Shown here: piece after piece, positions 34,480 through 45,345 of the stretch
Position numbering within the stretch: the first letter of the stretch is position 1
Layout: each line of letters begins with the position of its first letter
Origin: Ricordea florida
Lineage: Eukaryota > Cnidaria > Anthozoa > Corallimorpharia > Ricordeidae
NCBI GenBank assembly: GCA_949710005.1
Contig: OX453275.1
Coordinates: 2,211,973 to 2,275,972 of the forward strand
DNA: 64,000 nt
Direction of reading: 5' to 3'
Notes under the pieces: generated by a model
Told to the model about the DNA's origin: nothing
Database searches by the model: none
Seen by the model: the letters and a program-made list of their open reading frames with translations, nothing else
Translations under genes and position numbers: made by a program

Positions 34480-36347
34480 GGAAAACCACAAACGATCAAA
34501 CAGACCGCCAAATGATGTGTTACAGTTTTGTGCAAGCGATGCATTTTACCATGAACTTACCATGACAGTAGATGGTCAGGGGTCTACCCAAGTCATACCT
34601 ACTCAAACAGTGTGGAGTTGACCTAAATAAATTGTGTCAGATTGACCCATTGCAGGGTAAATACACTGGTGCCAAAGTCAGCTCAGTTGCAGCAGTATTT
34701 CAGCAACACATCCAAGACTACTGACCTTTATCAGATCTAGAATCCCACATTTGACACAGCTAATGACACTATTCAAATCAAAATCAATGGGAATGGAGCA
34801 CGAATGACTAGAAATTCAAACTTAATTCTTCTTTTTTTTTCCGTTTTAAAAACTGGTGAATCCGTGATGTCTGCTAAAGGTAACAGAACAGTTTCTATTG
34901 TTAATGGCTCTGAAAGTTAATATGAAACTTTCAAAGAAGCCTGATTTGGTGAAATCTTTGAAGAAACTAACACTATGATTTCTTCTGCAACTGACTGTGA
35001 ACAACCAAGAAATGAATGTTGACCTCTTTCTAGGAGGGGACGACAAATTTATTTTGCTAATGGTTGGACTTAAGGGGGCAGTCTAGTCAAATTTCAGAGA
35101 AATGTTCTAAGCATCTTTAAAACAACAGAGCTCTGTAACGATTTTATAGAAAACAATGAAATTTTCACCAGAGCATCCCTTCAGGATGACCTACACAGGA
35201 AGGTGTAATTTGAGATGAAGTAGTTAAAAGATAGTTAATGATTAACTCCTGAATTTGACCTTATCAGCTGAGGGTTGCCGTCTGCCCCACATACTTGTTA
35301 TGTGCAGAATTCATTGAAAATGAATTCCACTTTCTATCCATAACTAACATGGATTGAACTATGATCCTATGGAGCGGTTTCGGGGTAAGGCCATAAGTGT
35401 TCCCATGGCAACCAAATCCTTCCAAATATGGGTGTAGAAAAGATATATCCTCAAGTATTTAACTTAATCCAATTTCGCTCCATAGGATCATAGTTTACAT
35501 CCTAAAGGCAGTCTGTGCCAAATTTCACAGCAATTGGTCATATACTTAAGCAAAAAATAGTTAGGGGGAGATGCCTACTTCCGGAAAAAGGCAAATTTGA
35601 GAAAAATGCCCTTAAAGTTGGCACAAATTTAAACTTTTCCTTAACCGTTTCCATGGCAACCGATCGCCATTGGCAGATTACATCACGAAAATCGCTTTTA
35701 TCAGCTTTCACAGGTCAATTTATGTGAAAAAGACTTCGAAAACTTAAAGTAGATGGGTTAAACTATAGTTTTAAGTAAAAATATAAAAAATGGTTGGATG
35801 ACCGAAAATTAACAAAAAATCTGACTAGACGGCCCCCTTAAGAGTGCCACATCCATCTTTGCGTGTTCATGATGTAAAGTACATAAAAAAGATCGCTGAA
35901 ACATTGGGGAACACTTTTATTGCTACAAGAAAACACCCCTGTCCAGGTCATTCAAAGAAATTTGTGAAATGAGTTCAAATTTCACTGCTGTGAAAAAAAC
36001 CAGGAGCCCCTGAAAAAAACCCATTCTCAATATTGAATTTGACCACATAGTTGCATTTGTTCATGAGCTGCACCTGATGCTGAGAGTAACATACATTTTA
36101 ACTGAAAATATGATAACAGAGTGTATTAACTGGGATAGGAAAGATGATATTAGCCGGCAACGAGGAGAACCACCGGGACTGCATCTTTAAAAGGTTGTCC
36201 AAGGTATCAGATCATGTGGGGTGTCTTTTGGTGTTTGGGAGCAGCGCAATACTGATGGAAAGGCAAGTGGGAAGAATGATTGGACCAGCCTATTGGGAGC
36301 TGACAAGAAAATTCTTTTAAATACCCTCCCAGACAAAATGAAGAGCT
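34480..36347 (+). pseudogene. Repeat R, copy C, interrupted by a TTAA MITE
   Basis: Same degenerate protein gene as 23030-24784, with the same stops, cut off at 36347 inside LPDKMKS. A 764-bp MITE sits in it at 35074-35837. From 35085 on it is almost identical to 54194-55455. Confidence 0.65.
35074..35837. mobile_element. TTAA-duplicating MITE (Kolobok/piggyBac type), complete copy
   Basis: Termini GGGGGCAGTCTAGTCA and, reverse-complemented, GGGGGCCGTCTAGTCA, with TTAA on both sides (35070-35073 and 35838-35841). The empty site GGACTTAAGAGTG is present in repeat R copy B near 23610, and a similar one in copy D near 63226, proving the borders. It is non-coding. An inner hairpin is formed by CTATGATCCTATGGAGCG and its complement. 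GG-starting ends with TTAA favour Kolobok over piggyBac, but no transposase is present to decide. Confidence 0.85.
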
Positions 36348-36935
36348 TATGTTTATCGGCCCCGATTGTTTGTAAAGAGACTTTGCATTCATTTAGTTCC
36401 CTGTGGAGGCTTGCAACTGCTCCGAGCAGTTGCCAAGCTTTAGTATTATGTTATCTGCTTGGTGGCAGGTCGTTGTTAAAGTGCAGGAAAAGCGGGAACG
36501 TAATATCAAATGGCTATAAATGGCTACTAAGTTTACACGGAACGTGTTAGGTATTAAGTGTCTTACCAATAATTTACACATGCAAATCCTCTCACGTTTT
36601 GGCTAACTTACTTTCCAATAGTCTGCGTGGCATGCGCTGAGGCAGTTTTTGCGTCGCGCGGGGGAAACGCGCGCGAGGGAAGAAGTGTGTGTTCTGGTCG
36701 CGTAGCTTTGAAAATCTCGACTTCAGATATGAAGGCTCACTTGTTTACGGGTCCATTAACTCATTATCTTTTTTCTTGGTTTACATTTCTAAATTCCTTG
36801 AAGTAAGATTTTGTTCATTCTTAAAATCGTAAGTGCATGGTTATTATAGCTCAAGGCAGGAGTTCCTGATAACTGATTGCGGCCAACCCGCGGTTATGTG
36901 TATACAGTTTCTGTTTAATCGTGGTTTAGCGCCGA
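36348..36935. other. No gene recognised
   Basis: Starts where repeat R copy C breaks off. It contains a CpG-rich spot (GTCGCGCGGGGGAAACGCGC near 36650), probably part of a repeat. Confidence 0.4.
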
Positions 36936-36939
36936 TCTT

Positions 36940-37149
36940 GTGGAGACACGGTAGTGTAGTGGTTAGCGCCGTGTCGGTCTTTTGAGTAGGAAGTCCGAAG
37001 TTCATGCTCTGGTGGTGGCACTGTGTTATTTTCTTCGATAAGAAATTTAACTTCACACTGTCCCTCTCCACTCAGATGTATAAATGGCTACCGGATAAGT
37101 TCCGGCCGTGTGGGTTTTAAGGCTCGTGTGCGCCTTTACATTTTTAGCT
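36940..37149 (+). repeat. tRNA-headed SINE with flanking direct repeats
   Basis: GGAGACACGGTAGTGTAGTG then GTTAGCGCC is the A-box head. A body with CACTGTCCCTCTCCACTCAG follows. It is bordered by TTTAGCGCCGATCT (36925-36938) and TTTAGCGCTGATCT (37150-37163), a 14-bp target duplication with one change. It has the same head type as 11667. Confidence 0.7.
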
Positions 37150-37164
37150 TTAGCGCTGATCTGC

Positions 37165-38235
37165 TATTTAGCAACTGGGCGAACTTTTAAAGCCGTACCA
37201 TTAACCAGCTTTCTACATTGTTTCTAGACTTCAGCGGGACCCCAAATCTGAGAAAAAGAAACTTCAAGAAGCAGTCTCCAATACAAAGAATGGCTGGTGC
37301 CTGTTGAAAGTTACATAGCAGTTTGTCGCCGTCACTCCTTAATTACCTGCAAAAATGTCTGAAGCACAGAACAGAGAGTAGCCGTTAAACATTGCTTATT
37401 TCTTTTGGAACGAAACATTCTTTCTGCAGGGTTTTGTGGCTTTGTACATACGTTTATCCTCCCATGCAAGCCTCTATACAAGACGTTGTTTCATAGAAGT
37501 TCCAGGATTGCTGGAATCTTCGTTTTATTTTCCCTTTGTGAAGACACAGACTTACTAGGAGTTGAAAACGAATATTGGAAATATTAACTTGTTCGTTCCA
37601 AAACGCCTTTTACTCACTTTTGCCTGAGTTTCACGTGGGCGAAGTCCATGATTTCCAACAACTAACCTGCGTCGGGTTTGTTGAACCCCGTGTTACTGTT
37701 AACCAGGCATCAATTCAATAAAACTTACAAGTACAAGACTTGGTGTACTTTTCAATTGTAGCTTAAAGCATTTTTGTTTTAGAGTTACACTTGAAGATTA
37801 GACTTGTAAAAGTGTTATTGTATTGACCCAGCTTTTCTTCAGCTGGAACAGGTATTGTTTTTTTGTTCCTCGACAAAGTTCCTTTGTTACAAGGCATTTC
37901 TAACTACTGACTGAGTTTTACTGTTTCATGATTAAATATTTTCAATGTTTATTTTTTATTTATCCCGTCAGAAAATAGATCGGTCAATAAATTTTTTTTT
38001 ATTTATTTTCTTGGGAAGAGGGGACCATTTTAACCCCAGTGATCATTCCAGAATCTATTGTCCGAGACTATAAAATTTCTCACCTGCTGTTTTCAACCAC
38101 AATTTGAGTGACAGCTTAAAAATTGAAAAGTAACATTTGAAATAACAACATTCTGGGCTCAGGCCTTAACTTATTCAAACGTTTGAGTCACTTCCAAGGG
38201 TGATCACAAACACCTGGTTAAAATATCAATACACT
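37165..38235. other. No gene recognised
   Basis: AT-rich, with only short open frames and no splice-consistent exon seen. Confidence 0.4.
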
Positions 38236-38250
38236 GTTGCAATCAAAATT

Positions 38251-38823
38251 ACTAGAGTCGTAAATCTGCTGTTAGAATTTCAAACGTGAAATCTGACAAA
38301 ACTGATCAGGTGATCTGAAAATACGCTCCACATGACGTGCTTCGGAAAACAACGGCGAACAGCAGAGAAGACGGACTGACAGCTGATAGGCAGATTTTGC
38401 ACTAGGCTTACCGCAAGGACAAGAGTGTCTAGGTTACGGGTTTATACTTCATGCCCGTATGCCATAGAGCCTCCCGCGCCCATCACAATGGTGCGGGAGA
38501 CTATTTGGCATTACTGACATGAGGTATAAACCCTCTCATTATGCCATATAGTCTCCCGCGCCATTGTGAGTTGCGCGGGAGACTATATGGCATACTTGCA
38601 TGAAGTATATCCCAGGTTACGAGCATTTCCTTGTGCAGCAGGCAGATTGAAAAATACAGGTAAGTTTTTCACTTTATCGTGATGACTGGCCTTAAATTGT
38701 CAGTCCTTCTCTGCTGTTTGCCGTTGTTTTCCGAAGCACATACAGCATATATTTTTCATATCAGGTGTTAAGAATCCAACGATTTCACTTTTGAAATTGT
38801 AACGGCAAATTTAGCACTCTAGT
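38251..38823. mobile_element. Large foldback element
   Basis: The left arm (38251 to about 38395) and right arm (about 38690-38823) are imperfect reverse complements. Matching blocks are ACTAGAGT, GTTAGAATTTCAAACGTGAA and TGCTTCGGAAAACAACGGC, then AACAGCAGAGAAG. The centre holds two smaller hairpins. No coding frame. Confidence 0.6.
38541..38593. repeat. Perfect 21-bp stem hairpin, with a diverged neighbour
   Basis: ATGCCATATAGTCTCCCGCG plus C (38541-38561) pairs exactly with 38573-38593 around an 11-base loop. The hairpin at 38438-38533 uses the same stem sequence in weaker form, so the unit is duplicated. Confidence 0.75.
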
Positions 38824-39023
38824 GACGATAGTATACTCGTAGATGAACCTGCGGAACCATCTTGCGGTCCAGCTCTTGCAATATGAAAATATCAGAAAAG
38901 TAATTTTTGAACGCGGAAGTCTGTTTTCTGAGAGGTCTTCATGTCTCTTTGTGATGCTCAGGGCGTACTCAGTAGGCTGACACTTGTTTGTAAATTCGGC
39001 CTGAGTAATACATAATGTAACAA

Positions 39024-39405
39024 CTCATACATAGTCAAGAGGCGCTAGTGGCCATTAAATACAGATAATAAGGATTGGGCTACAGTGGAGTCATACATAT
39101 ACTCATACATATTCAAGAGGCGCTAGTGGCCATTAAATACAGATAATGAGGATTGGGCTACAGTGGAGTCATACATATACTCATACATATTCAAGAGGCG
39201 CTAGTGGCCATTAAATACAGATAATAAGGATTGGGCTACAGTGGAGTCATACATATACTCATACATAGTCAAGAGGCGCTAGTGGCCATTAAATACAGAT
39301 AATGAGGATTGGGCTACAGTGGAGTCATACATATACTCATACATAATCAAGAGGCGCTAGTGGCCATTAAATACAGATAATGAGGATTGGGCTACAGTGG
39401 AGTCA
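39024..39405. repeat. 78-bp tandem repeat, five units
   Basis: The motif TCAAGAGGCGCTAGTGGCCA recurs with an exact 78-bp period (C of TCAAG at 39036, 39114, 39192, 39270 and 39348). Units differ by single bases. Flanking inverted blocks GGAAGTCTGTTTTCTGAGAG (about 38918) and CTCTCGGAAAACGTACTTCC (about 39413) suggest that the array lies inside a foldback element. Confidence 0.9.
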
Positions 39406-39454
39406 TGCGGACCTCTCGGAAAACGTACTTCCGTTTCTTCATGTAGCTTTACTG

Positions 39455-39600
39455 AATTTATGGGTGCTTCTCCAGGTTCCGGCACAGATGACGTAAAAGA
39501 AGGCCAAACAATAAACAATATGTTACTGAATAATTTACAAACAATGATGAAACAATGCGCTACGTAATCTGAGCCGGTACCTGGAGAAGGAGCAAATTTA
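39455..39600. repeat. Imperfect inverted repeat
   Basis: GGTGCTTCTCCAGGTTCCGG near 39460 and CCGGTACCTGGAGAAGGAGC near 39573 face each other around about 90 bp of AT-rich DNA. MITE-like, no coding. Confidence 0.5.
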
Positions 39601-39757
39601 TAATATCCCAGCCAGCACCCCGAGTTTCCCTCTCTGTCCTTTATGTTCTCTTGGTTTTACTTAACCACAAATGAGTGTGTGAAGGTCTATAGTCAAGAAC
39701 CTTCTCTCTACATCTCGTTAACGGTCGAAAAGTTGAAACGATTCAAGAAAGTTTCAA

Positions 39758-39826
39758 ACAGTGGTTATAAGGATGGTCTTCAAGTCACTTGAGTCGAGTG
39801 ACTTAAAAACCATCCTTATGACCGCT
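39758..39826. repeat. Short hairpin
   Basis: AGTGGTTATAAGGATGGT plus AAGTCACT pairs with AGTGACTT plus ACCATCCTTATGACCGCT around a small loop. Confidence 0.55.
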
Positions 39827-40127
39827 GACTTGCCCTAACTTTTTTCCTCGAGCATTAGCTGTCAATTTTCATTAGCTTAAGTTACTTACGCCCGTGTGAA
39901 GTGTTTGGTGTCCTTAACTGGCAGAAAAAGATACTTGACTTATAAAATTAAAATATTCCTAAGTTTACTTGGGATGGCTGGTTCCGCAAGCGGGAAAGAT
40001 GAGGTGAATATTGAGTTTTGATTGGCAATCCGAGCGGGCAAGATAGGCCTTATCTTGCCCTTCCGGGATTTCCCGCAATGTCCCGCTAAACAAAAGAAAA
40101 CAAAATTGCCATAAAATAAGTTCTTTA

Positions 40128-40279
40128 TTGACCAAGCTTGTTCGGTCAAGATGGCTGGATATTGTCCTTGTTCTTTCTTACATTTTTAATGACCTCGACT
40201 ACTTCTCGGTCAACAGAAACGCAAAGAGATTGGCTATCATCCAGCCATCTTAGCTTGACCAAACATGTAGCTTGGTCAT
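40128..40279. mobile_element. Foldback MITE
   Basis: The left arm GACCAAGCTTGTTCGGTCAA then GATGGCTGGAT is mirrored by ATCCAGCCATC then TTGACCAAACATGTAGCTTG near 40243-40279. This palindrome type is familiar to me from coral DNA. The 137-residue frame across it is not a gene. Confidence 0.6.
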
Positions 40280-40575
40280 TTACGCATCATAAGGGTACAA
40301 GACTTACGCTACACCACTATATGATAGTAACACCACGTACCTACCAAAATAATGGTAATCCAATATGGTGGCGAATAAGTTTTGACCGCCTAGTAATGGA
40401 TTTTGTGTTATTAGCAACCATATATACTCTTTGTTTTCTTATTATATCCTGCCTTATTTTCTTTAGAGGACGAGGGCATCTTGACACAGGATTGTTGGGC
40501 TGTATTGGAAGAGGAATTTTGTCGGTTAGTCCTGGTTCTTCAATTTTCTAGTCAATTTCACTACCGTAACCCTGG

Positions 40576-40711
40576 TCGTGTTTAGATCGTATTTAGCTCG
40601 CAAAGCGATCGTAATTTCGGTCGTATTTTAAGCGTATTGTAGTCGTCAATCGCTCGCAAACTGTTCGTGTTTTTATCGTAAATTAAATCGTATTCTAATC
40701 GTTTTTTGTCG
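40576..40711. repeat. 11-bp periodic TCG tract
   Basis: TCG occurs at 40576, 40587, 40598, 40609, 40621, 40643, 40654, 40665, 40676, 40688, 40699 and 40709, with CG also near 40633. Spacing is 11 +/- 1 throughout. The loose unit is TCGTRTTTWRN. It could be a decayed 11-bp minisatellite. Confidence 0.65.
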
Positions 40712-41276
40712 TTTTTACGACGCGAACGCGATTAAGTTGCGGTCAAGTTACGATTTTCATCTCGTATTTTTATCGTGAAATGTCGTTTTTACGTGCAATT
40801 TGCGATTGAAATGCGAGTTTTTCCAAGAAATACGAGCTAAATAAGGGCAAAATAAGTGAATTGCATAGAGAAAAATACGGTCGTTTTACGATCGAAATAT
40901 CACATTTACCCACCATTAAACTGGAAACAGGAGACGGCTTCTCATGTGCAGATTAAATGTGAAGTGATCAATGTTGTAAAAGAAATTTATAGTTATCTTT
41001 TATGCCTTGTGTCAGCTAATACGTGCCAATTTCTCAGCAGGTTTGCTGCTCGAATCACGTGTCATGTCGGAGCGGAAGTGTGGCACACTGTGCATGATTT
41101 CCGGGGGCCGGATCAGGACACGCCAGAACATTAAAGCTTGTATTCACGAAAACTAAATCATGAATTGTTTATTCATTTATTTGTAATTCTACATATGCAT
41201 TTTAATAAAAATATTTCAACAGTTACAGTGCAAATATTTTTTACTTTTCACTTTAGTAATCGAGACAAAACCAATG

Positions 41277-41730
41277 ACAAAGTAGAACGGTAACAATAGA
41301 GTTGTCCTTTATTTCCTTCAGCCAATGAAATGTCGAGTGCAGAACAATGAAAAATTCATCTTGTTCAGTCGTGAAGCTATGTGGTTATGTTGAATGGAGC
41401 TTTAGCGTTAACCTTTTGATCTAAATTTGATTAATTTAAAATGCTTCATACATGTGTGTCATTAAATTGAGCGAGAAATGAATTCATACTGTATGAAATA
41501 ATCTGAACGCGACGGCCGTTTGTTTGGACAAATTGCGCGGCGGATTTGAATTCTCGTTTAAAATAAGAACTTGACCCCGGCTCTCTCGAGCACTCCACTT
41601 CCATTCAACAAAACCACGTATTACAGCTTTACGAGTAAACAAGTTGAAACTTCATTGTTCTGTACTTGAAATTTCATTGGCTGAAGGAAATAAAAGACAA
41701 CTCTATTGTTCCCGTTCTTCATTGTGGCTT
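41277..41730. mobile_element. Foldback MITE with about 65-bp inverted ends
   Basis: GTAACAATAGAGTTGTCCTT then TATTTCCTTCAGCCAATGAA on the left is mirrored by TTCATTGGCTGAAGGAAATA then AAAGACAACTCTATTGTTCC on the right (41675-41715). No coding frame inside. Confidence 0.7.
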
Positions 41731-41735
41731 CATTC

Positions 41736-44700
41736 TTAAAGCTTGATCAACTTGGTAAATTCCACCGGCCATGACGCCTCTGTTCCGATCTGTTGGAATA
41801 AGGAAAAAAGAAGAATTAGTATCTTATAGTGCGATGTTCAAAGAATACTTTATGACCCTTTTTAAAAAAATGTCAAAAAAAATAAACAGTAAAATACAAT
41901 TTTTTGCTGATTTCTAGTTTATCGCTAAGATAATTAACCACCAAACGCTGAGTAGGACTCCTCATGAATTAATTATTTGAAATAGATTTTTTCCAATTTT
42001 TGTTGTTTTGAAGTCACAAACTGCCAAAATAGGTTTTGTCTATTTTCTCGAAATTAAAGTGTTCAGTCATTTTGTAATGCTTATCTGTACGCAAAATATA
42101 TGCGAAATCAAAATCTTTCCCCGACCGCCCGGTGCTCTTTTGCTGACATTTCTACTTAATTGGCCTCACAAATCGTAGGGAAGTTAAAATGCCACTGCAA
42201 GTGTACGCAAGGAACGAAATCGAAGCAAACAACACAGATACCTTATAGCCGCACGACGGTTCAAAAACGTCCGTCACGGACACGTGGACCGTGTCAACAC
42301 AATCTAAGGAAACAATAGACAGGGTACGTATCGTCAATAGTTTTCTCGGTAGATGCTTTCTGTGTCATCAAAAAAAAAAGAAACCAGGAGTGAATAGGCT
42401 CAGGGATGGAACAATTTCTTTGGTGAGAAATAAAGAGGATTTCTTGGTTTCAGAAATACTACAGATTGCAGATAATTTTGGATTATGCATGCCTATTTTG
42501 AAGCTCGGGTCGTGGGTTTGGTGTTGGTGGAGGAGTTACATTGGACTAATTGTAGTATAGTCCAAGCAATGGCAGAAAATTTCTTGAAAAATTCACATCA
42601 AATAACAAACATCAATAATGTCTGGCAGGTCTGTATTTGAAAGAATGACATCCGTGGATTGACGGATCGGGCGGGAAATCTGATTTAGCACGGATCGGCG
42701 AAACTGCGTCCCAGTTTTACTACCCGTACGCACCACATACCTTCCAGTTCTTTTAAAACAACCCCCTTCGCCACGCGGTTTTGTTGGTCGTCGTACAGGC
42801 GACAGTACCGTCCTGCAATGCTGTCGCAAAGAAACATAGCAGAAGTCACAATAGAAGTACACGTGAATTTAAAAGTAGAAAGGTATTAACTGTGCTTTGA
42901 CAAGGAAATTACACGGAAATAGATAATCGGTACTTTTCTTTGAGGACATAGCAGTGGCGGACGACGGTTTTGATTGGGGAGTCATGTGCCAATGAAGCTG
43001 TTGCTGGGAAAGACGTCAACCAAAACTTTGTTTTCCTCGTAATATGTGTTTATGGACTGAGTTAGGTCGGGCCGGACGGGAAAATATTTGGCTTGGGGTC
43101 AGGACGTACGGACCCAGTGCAGGGAAGTGCGTGTTTCCTGAACGAAAAGCCTGATATTTTCCAGTCTGGCCCGACCTAACTCAGTAAATAAGCATTTTAT
43201 CATATGACCACTGATTTTTTTTTGTATTGTTTTCGTTTCCTGGATGCAGACGGTGCAGCCCTAAAAATTGTCAAAATTACTGCCAAATGTTCCGGTTTTA
43301 GCTTAATTCCAAGGAGTGTTTTCAGCCCCGCCATATTCTTCGTCCACGACTGCAGTTAGCAGAAATTTCAAAAGAAAAAGTTAAAAAGCACTTTGCAAGT
43401 CGATTTAGCTAGTCGAGTTTGGACATATTTTGCTTTAAATTCCAGCGCTTGCAAAGAACATTGATTTCTAGATAGTAAATTTTAAACGTGCCGAATATTC
43501 TTTGCTTTCGGAATAAACTTCGGAATATCTATCGCTCATTTTGAATTCAAACTTATTGAATCCAATGGTTTTAAATTCCATCTCGCGGGAGTCGCGCGTC
43601 CGTACACTTTTCCAGTGGGGCCGTACGGCTTCTCCAGGCCCTGTCAGATTGAGGCGTGCGGGACTTTTTTTCAGATAGTTTTCCAAGGAAATAGCCCGCG
43701 GATCCGTTCGGATCATATGATAAATGATGTTACCATTGCAAAAATGTTTCTTTTGTAGATTTCATAAAAATAACCAATGTATGTTCGTGAGGGGGGATCC
43801 GTGAGCGTCTGCGTAGGAGACTAAGGGCCTCTCCATATGAACCCGGTTTGCCGAGATCTCGCCTAACTCTTATTTTCTTTCTAAAAATCTCGATGTGTTA
43901 TAATTCATATGAGAAGGCGGGCCAGCACGTTTACCGAGATCTCGGTCACTACTCAATGCAACCGGGATGAAAATTTTCCCAAATGAACACTTAAGTCCGG
44001 TTAACGGGATGAAACGTTTTGGACAAATTAGCCTTGCTTTCGAAACAGGGCGGCCAAAATGGCATAATTTTGTCTTGTATGCATTTCCACTTTCAAAAGT
44101 AGAATTAGCTTTACGAGTAAAGTGACAAGAGTTGACAAAGCTCTGATAATCGCGAACGATACAAGTTTATGTGGCTCCATTTTGGTTTTGTTTCTTCAAT
44201 TTCGTATATGAACAGACGACAAAATTCGGTCAGTAGTTCATGTATGACCCAAAGACCCCATGAAATGTCCTGAGCTACTACAATTACTACACTTTATACA
44301 GCTTCTTCACTTACTACAGCTACTCTAGGCATAGAAGTAACTGTAGTGAATTTAACAAAGTGAAGAAGCTGTATAAAGTGTAGTAATTGTAGTAGCTCAG
44401 GACATTTCATGTGGTCTTTGGGTCATACATGAACTACTGACCCAAAATTCATCCCGGTAACCGAGCCTGCCCGGTTACCGGGCTTATATGAACATGTATG
44501 AAGAGACCGGATTCGCTTTCTCAGTAAGGCGATAAAATAAACTTGATCGGAGCCAACGTAGGGCAGTTAAAGATTAATGATAACATACCTCTTATAGTTG
44601 CCTTTCTGTTTTTCTTTACATGTTGACCTGTGAAGTTGAAATTTCAATTATTAATTGATTTAGACACCGGTTTTCAAGTTCGCGGTTTCATTCTCAATAC

Positions 44701-45345
44701 TGTCCTTCAATTAAATGGAAATCTATAAAGTTCCGAAAACAGAAGCAGTTGCAAACAACCTTCAAGGGATCCCCCCCACCCCTTTTTTCCCTTTTTTACG
44801 AAATGTGATTGCCATGTCCGTTACCTTGGGTGGCTGCCGCTGGCTGTGGTTCCTGTGGTAGCTGGCCTACGAAGTTAAAAATCAAACAGAAATTAGATTT
44901 AAAATATTAACTGTATAGCTGTTGGTTGGTAATTTTTCGTCGCAGTAATGTTACTCAATGCAAACATGCGAAAAAAAAAAAACACGACGAGCGTGGCTGA
45001 ACTTACTCTTTCGATGGCTCTTTCCATCCTGGTTTTGTCGCCAGATTTCAGATCAAAAATGCGGACACTGGCCCGAACTTCTCTCTAAAGAAAACACATG
45101 TGTTTTTCCAAATAAAGCACCGGCAACGAAAGTGAAAGAAAGCAACACCACAGACGAGCGTATTTTTGTTTTCATTCCGCTGCTTTGTTAGTTAATTTAA
45201 TGAAAGCGCAAAATTTGTTAAGAGAAACACCTGAAAACCAGTTTTCCTGAAAGAAAGAATGTAAAATTCGACCTACCAGAAAAGCCTTTCTCTCCTTTGT
45301 CCGCACACCCCTGGTCTTTCGACAAAATAAGTCGGTTGTTGCCAT
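41736..45345 (-). CDS. Unrecognised small multi-exon gene(s), model partly resolved
   Basis: Exon-like pieces with good GT/AG signals. First: 45277-45345 (MATTDLFCRKTRGVRTKERK plus AFL). Second: 45007-45084 (REVRASVRIFDLKSGDKTRM plus ERAIER), in phase. Candidates follow at 44825-44866 and about 44590-44628. A later chain is 42741-42820 (GRYCRLYDDQQNRVAKGVVL plus KELE), 42242-42303 (CVDTVHVSVTDVFEPSCGYK) and 41736-41789 (IGTEASWPVEFTKLIKL and stop), mutually in phase. I could not join the two groups securely, so they may be separate genes. The C-terminal chain loosely resembles a short domain ending in a WP motif found in transposon-associated proteins. Function unknown. Confidence 0.4.
43057..43186. 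mobile_element. Palindromic MITE
   Basis: ACTGAGTTAGGTCGGGCCGG then ACGGGAAAATAT is mirrored by ATATTTTCCAGTCTGGCCCG then ACCTAACTCAGT. A short foldback unit of a type I recall from coral genomes. Confidence 0.65.
43825..44510. mobile_element. MITE with nested long palindrome
   Basis: Outer ends GGGCCTCTCCATATGAACCC and, reverse-complemented, CCGGTCTCTTCATACATGTT are imperfect inverted repeats, with GAGATCTCG and GGTTACCGGG sub-repeats inside. Contains the hairpin at 44228-44442. Confidence 0.55.
44228..44442. repeat. Long near-perfect hairpin, about 82-bp stem
   Basis: 44228 to about 44313 (GGTCAGTAGTTCATGTATGA onward) is mirrored by about 44360-44442 with almost no mismatch. The loop is about 45 bases and includes CTACTCTAGGCATAGAAG. 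Confidence 0.8.

Noticed and set aside
40138-40551. 137-residue open frame
   Set aside because: Begins inside a foldback MITE and shows no domain or splice context.
42593-42862. 89-residue open frame on the minus strand
   Set aside because: It is the wrong frame across exon 42741-42820. The frame consistent with flanking exons reads GRYCRLYDDQQNR.
44597-44628. Terminal exon VNM-stop for the gene at 45345
   Set aside because: The acceptor is good, but other phase choices give longer coding joins, so the end of that gene is left open.
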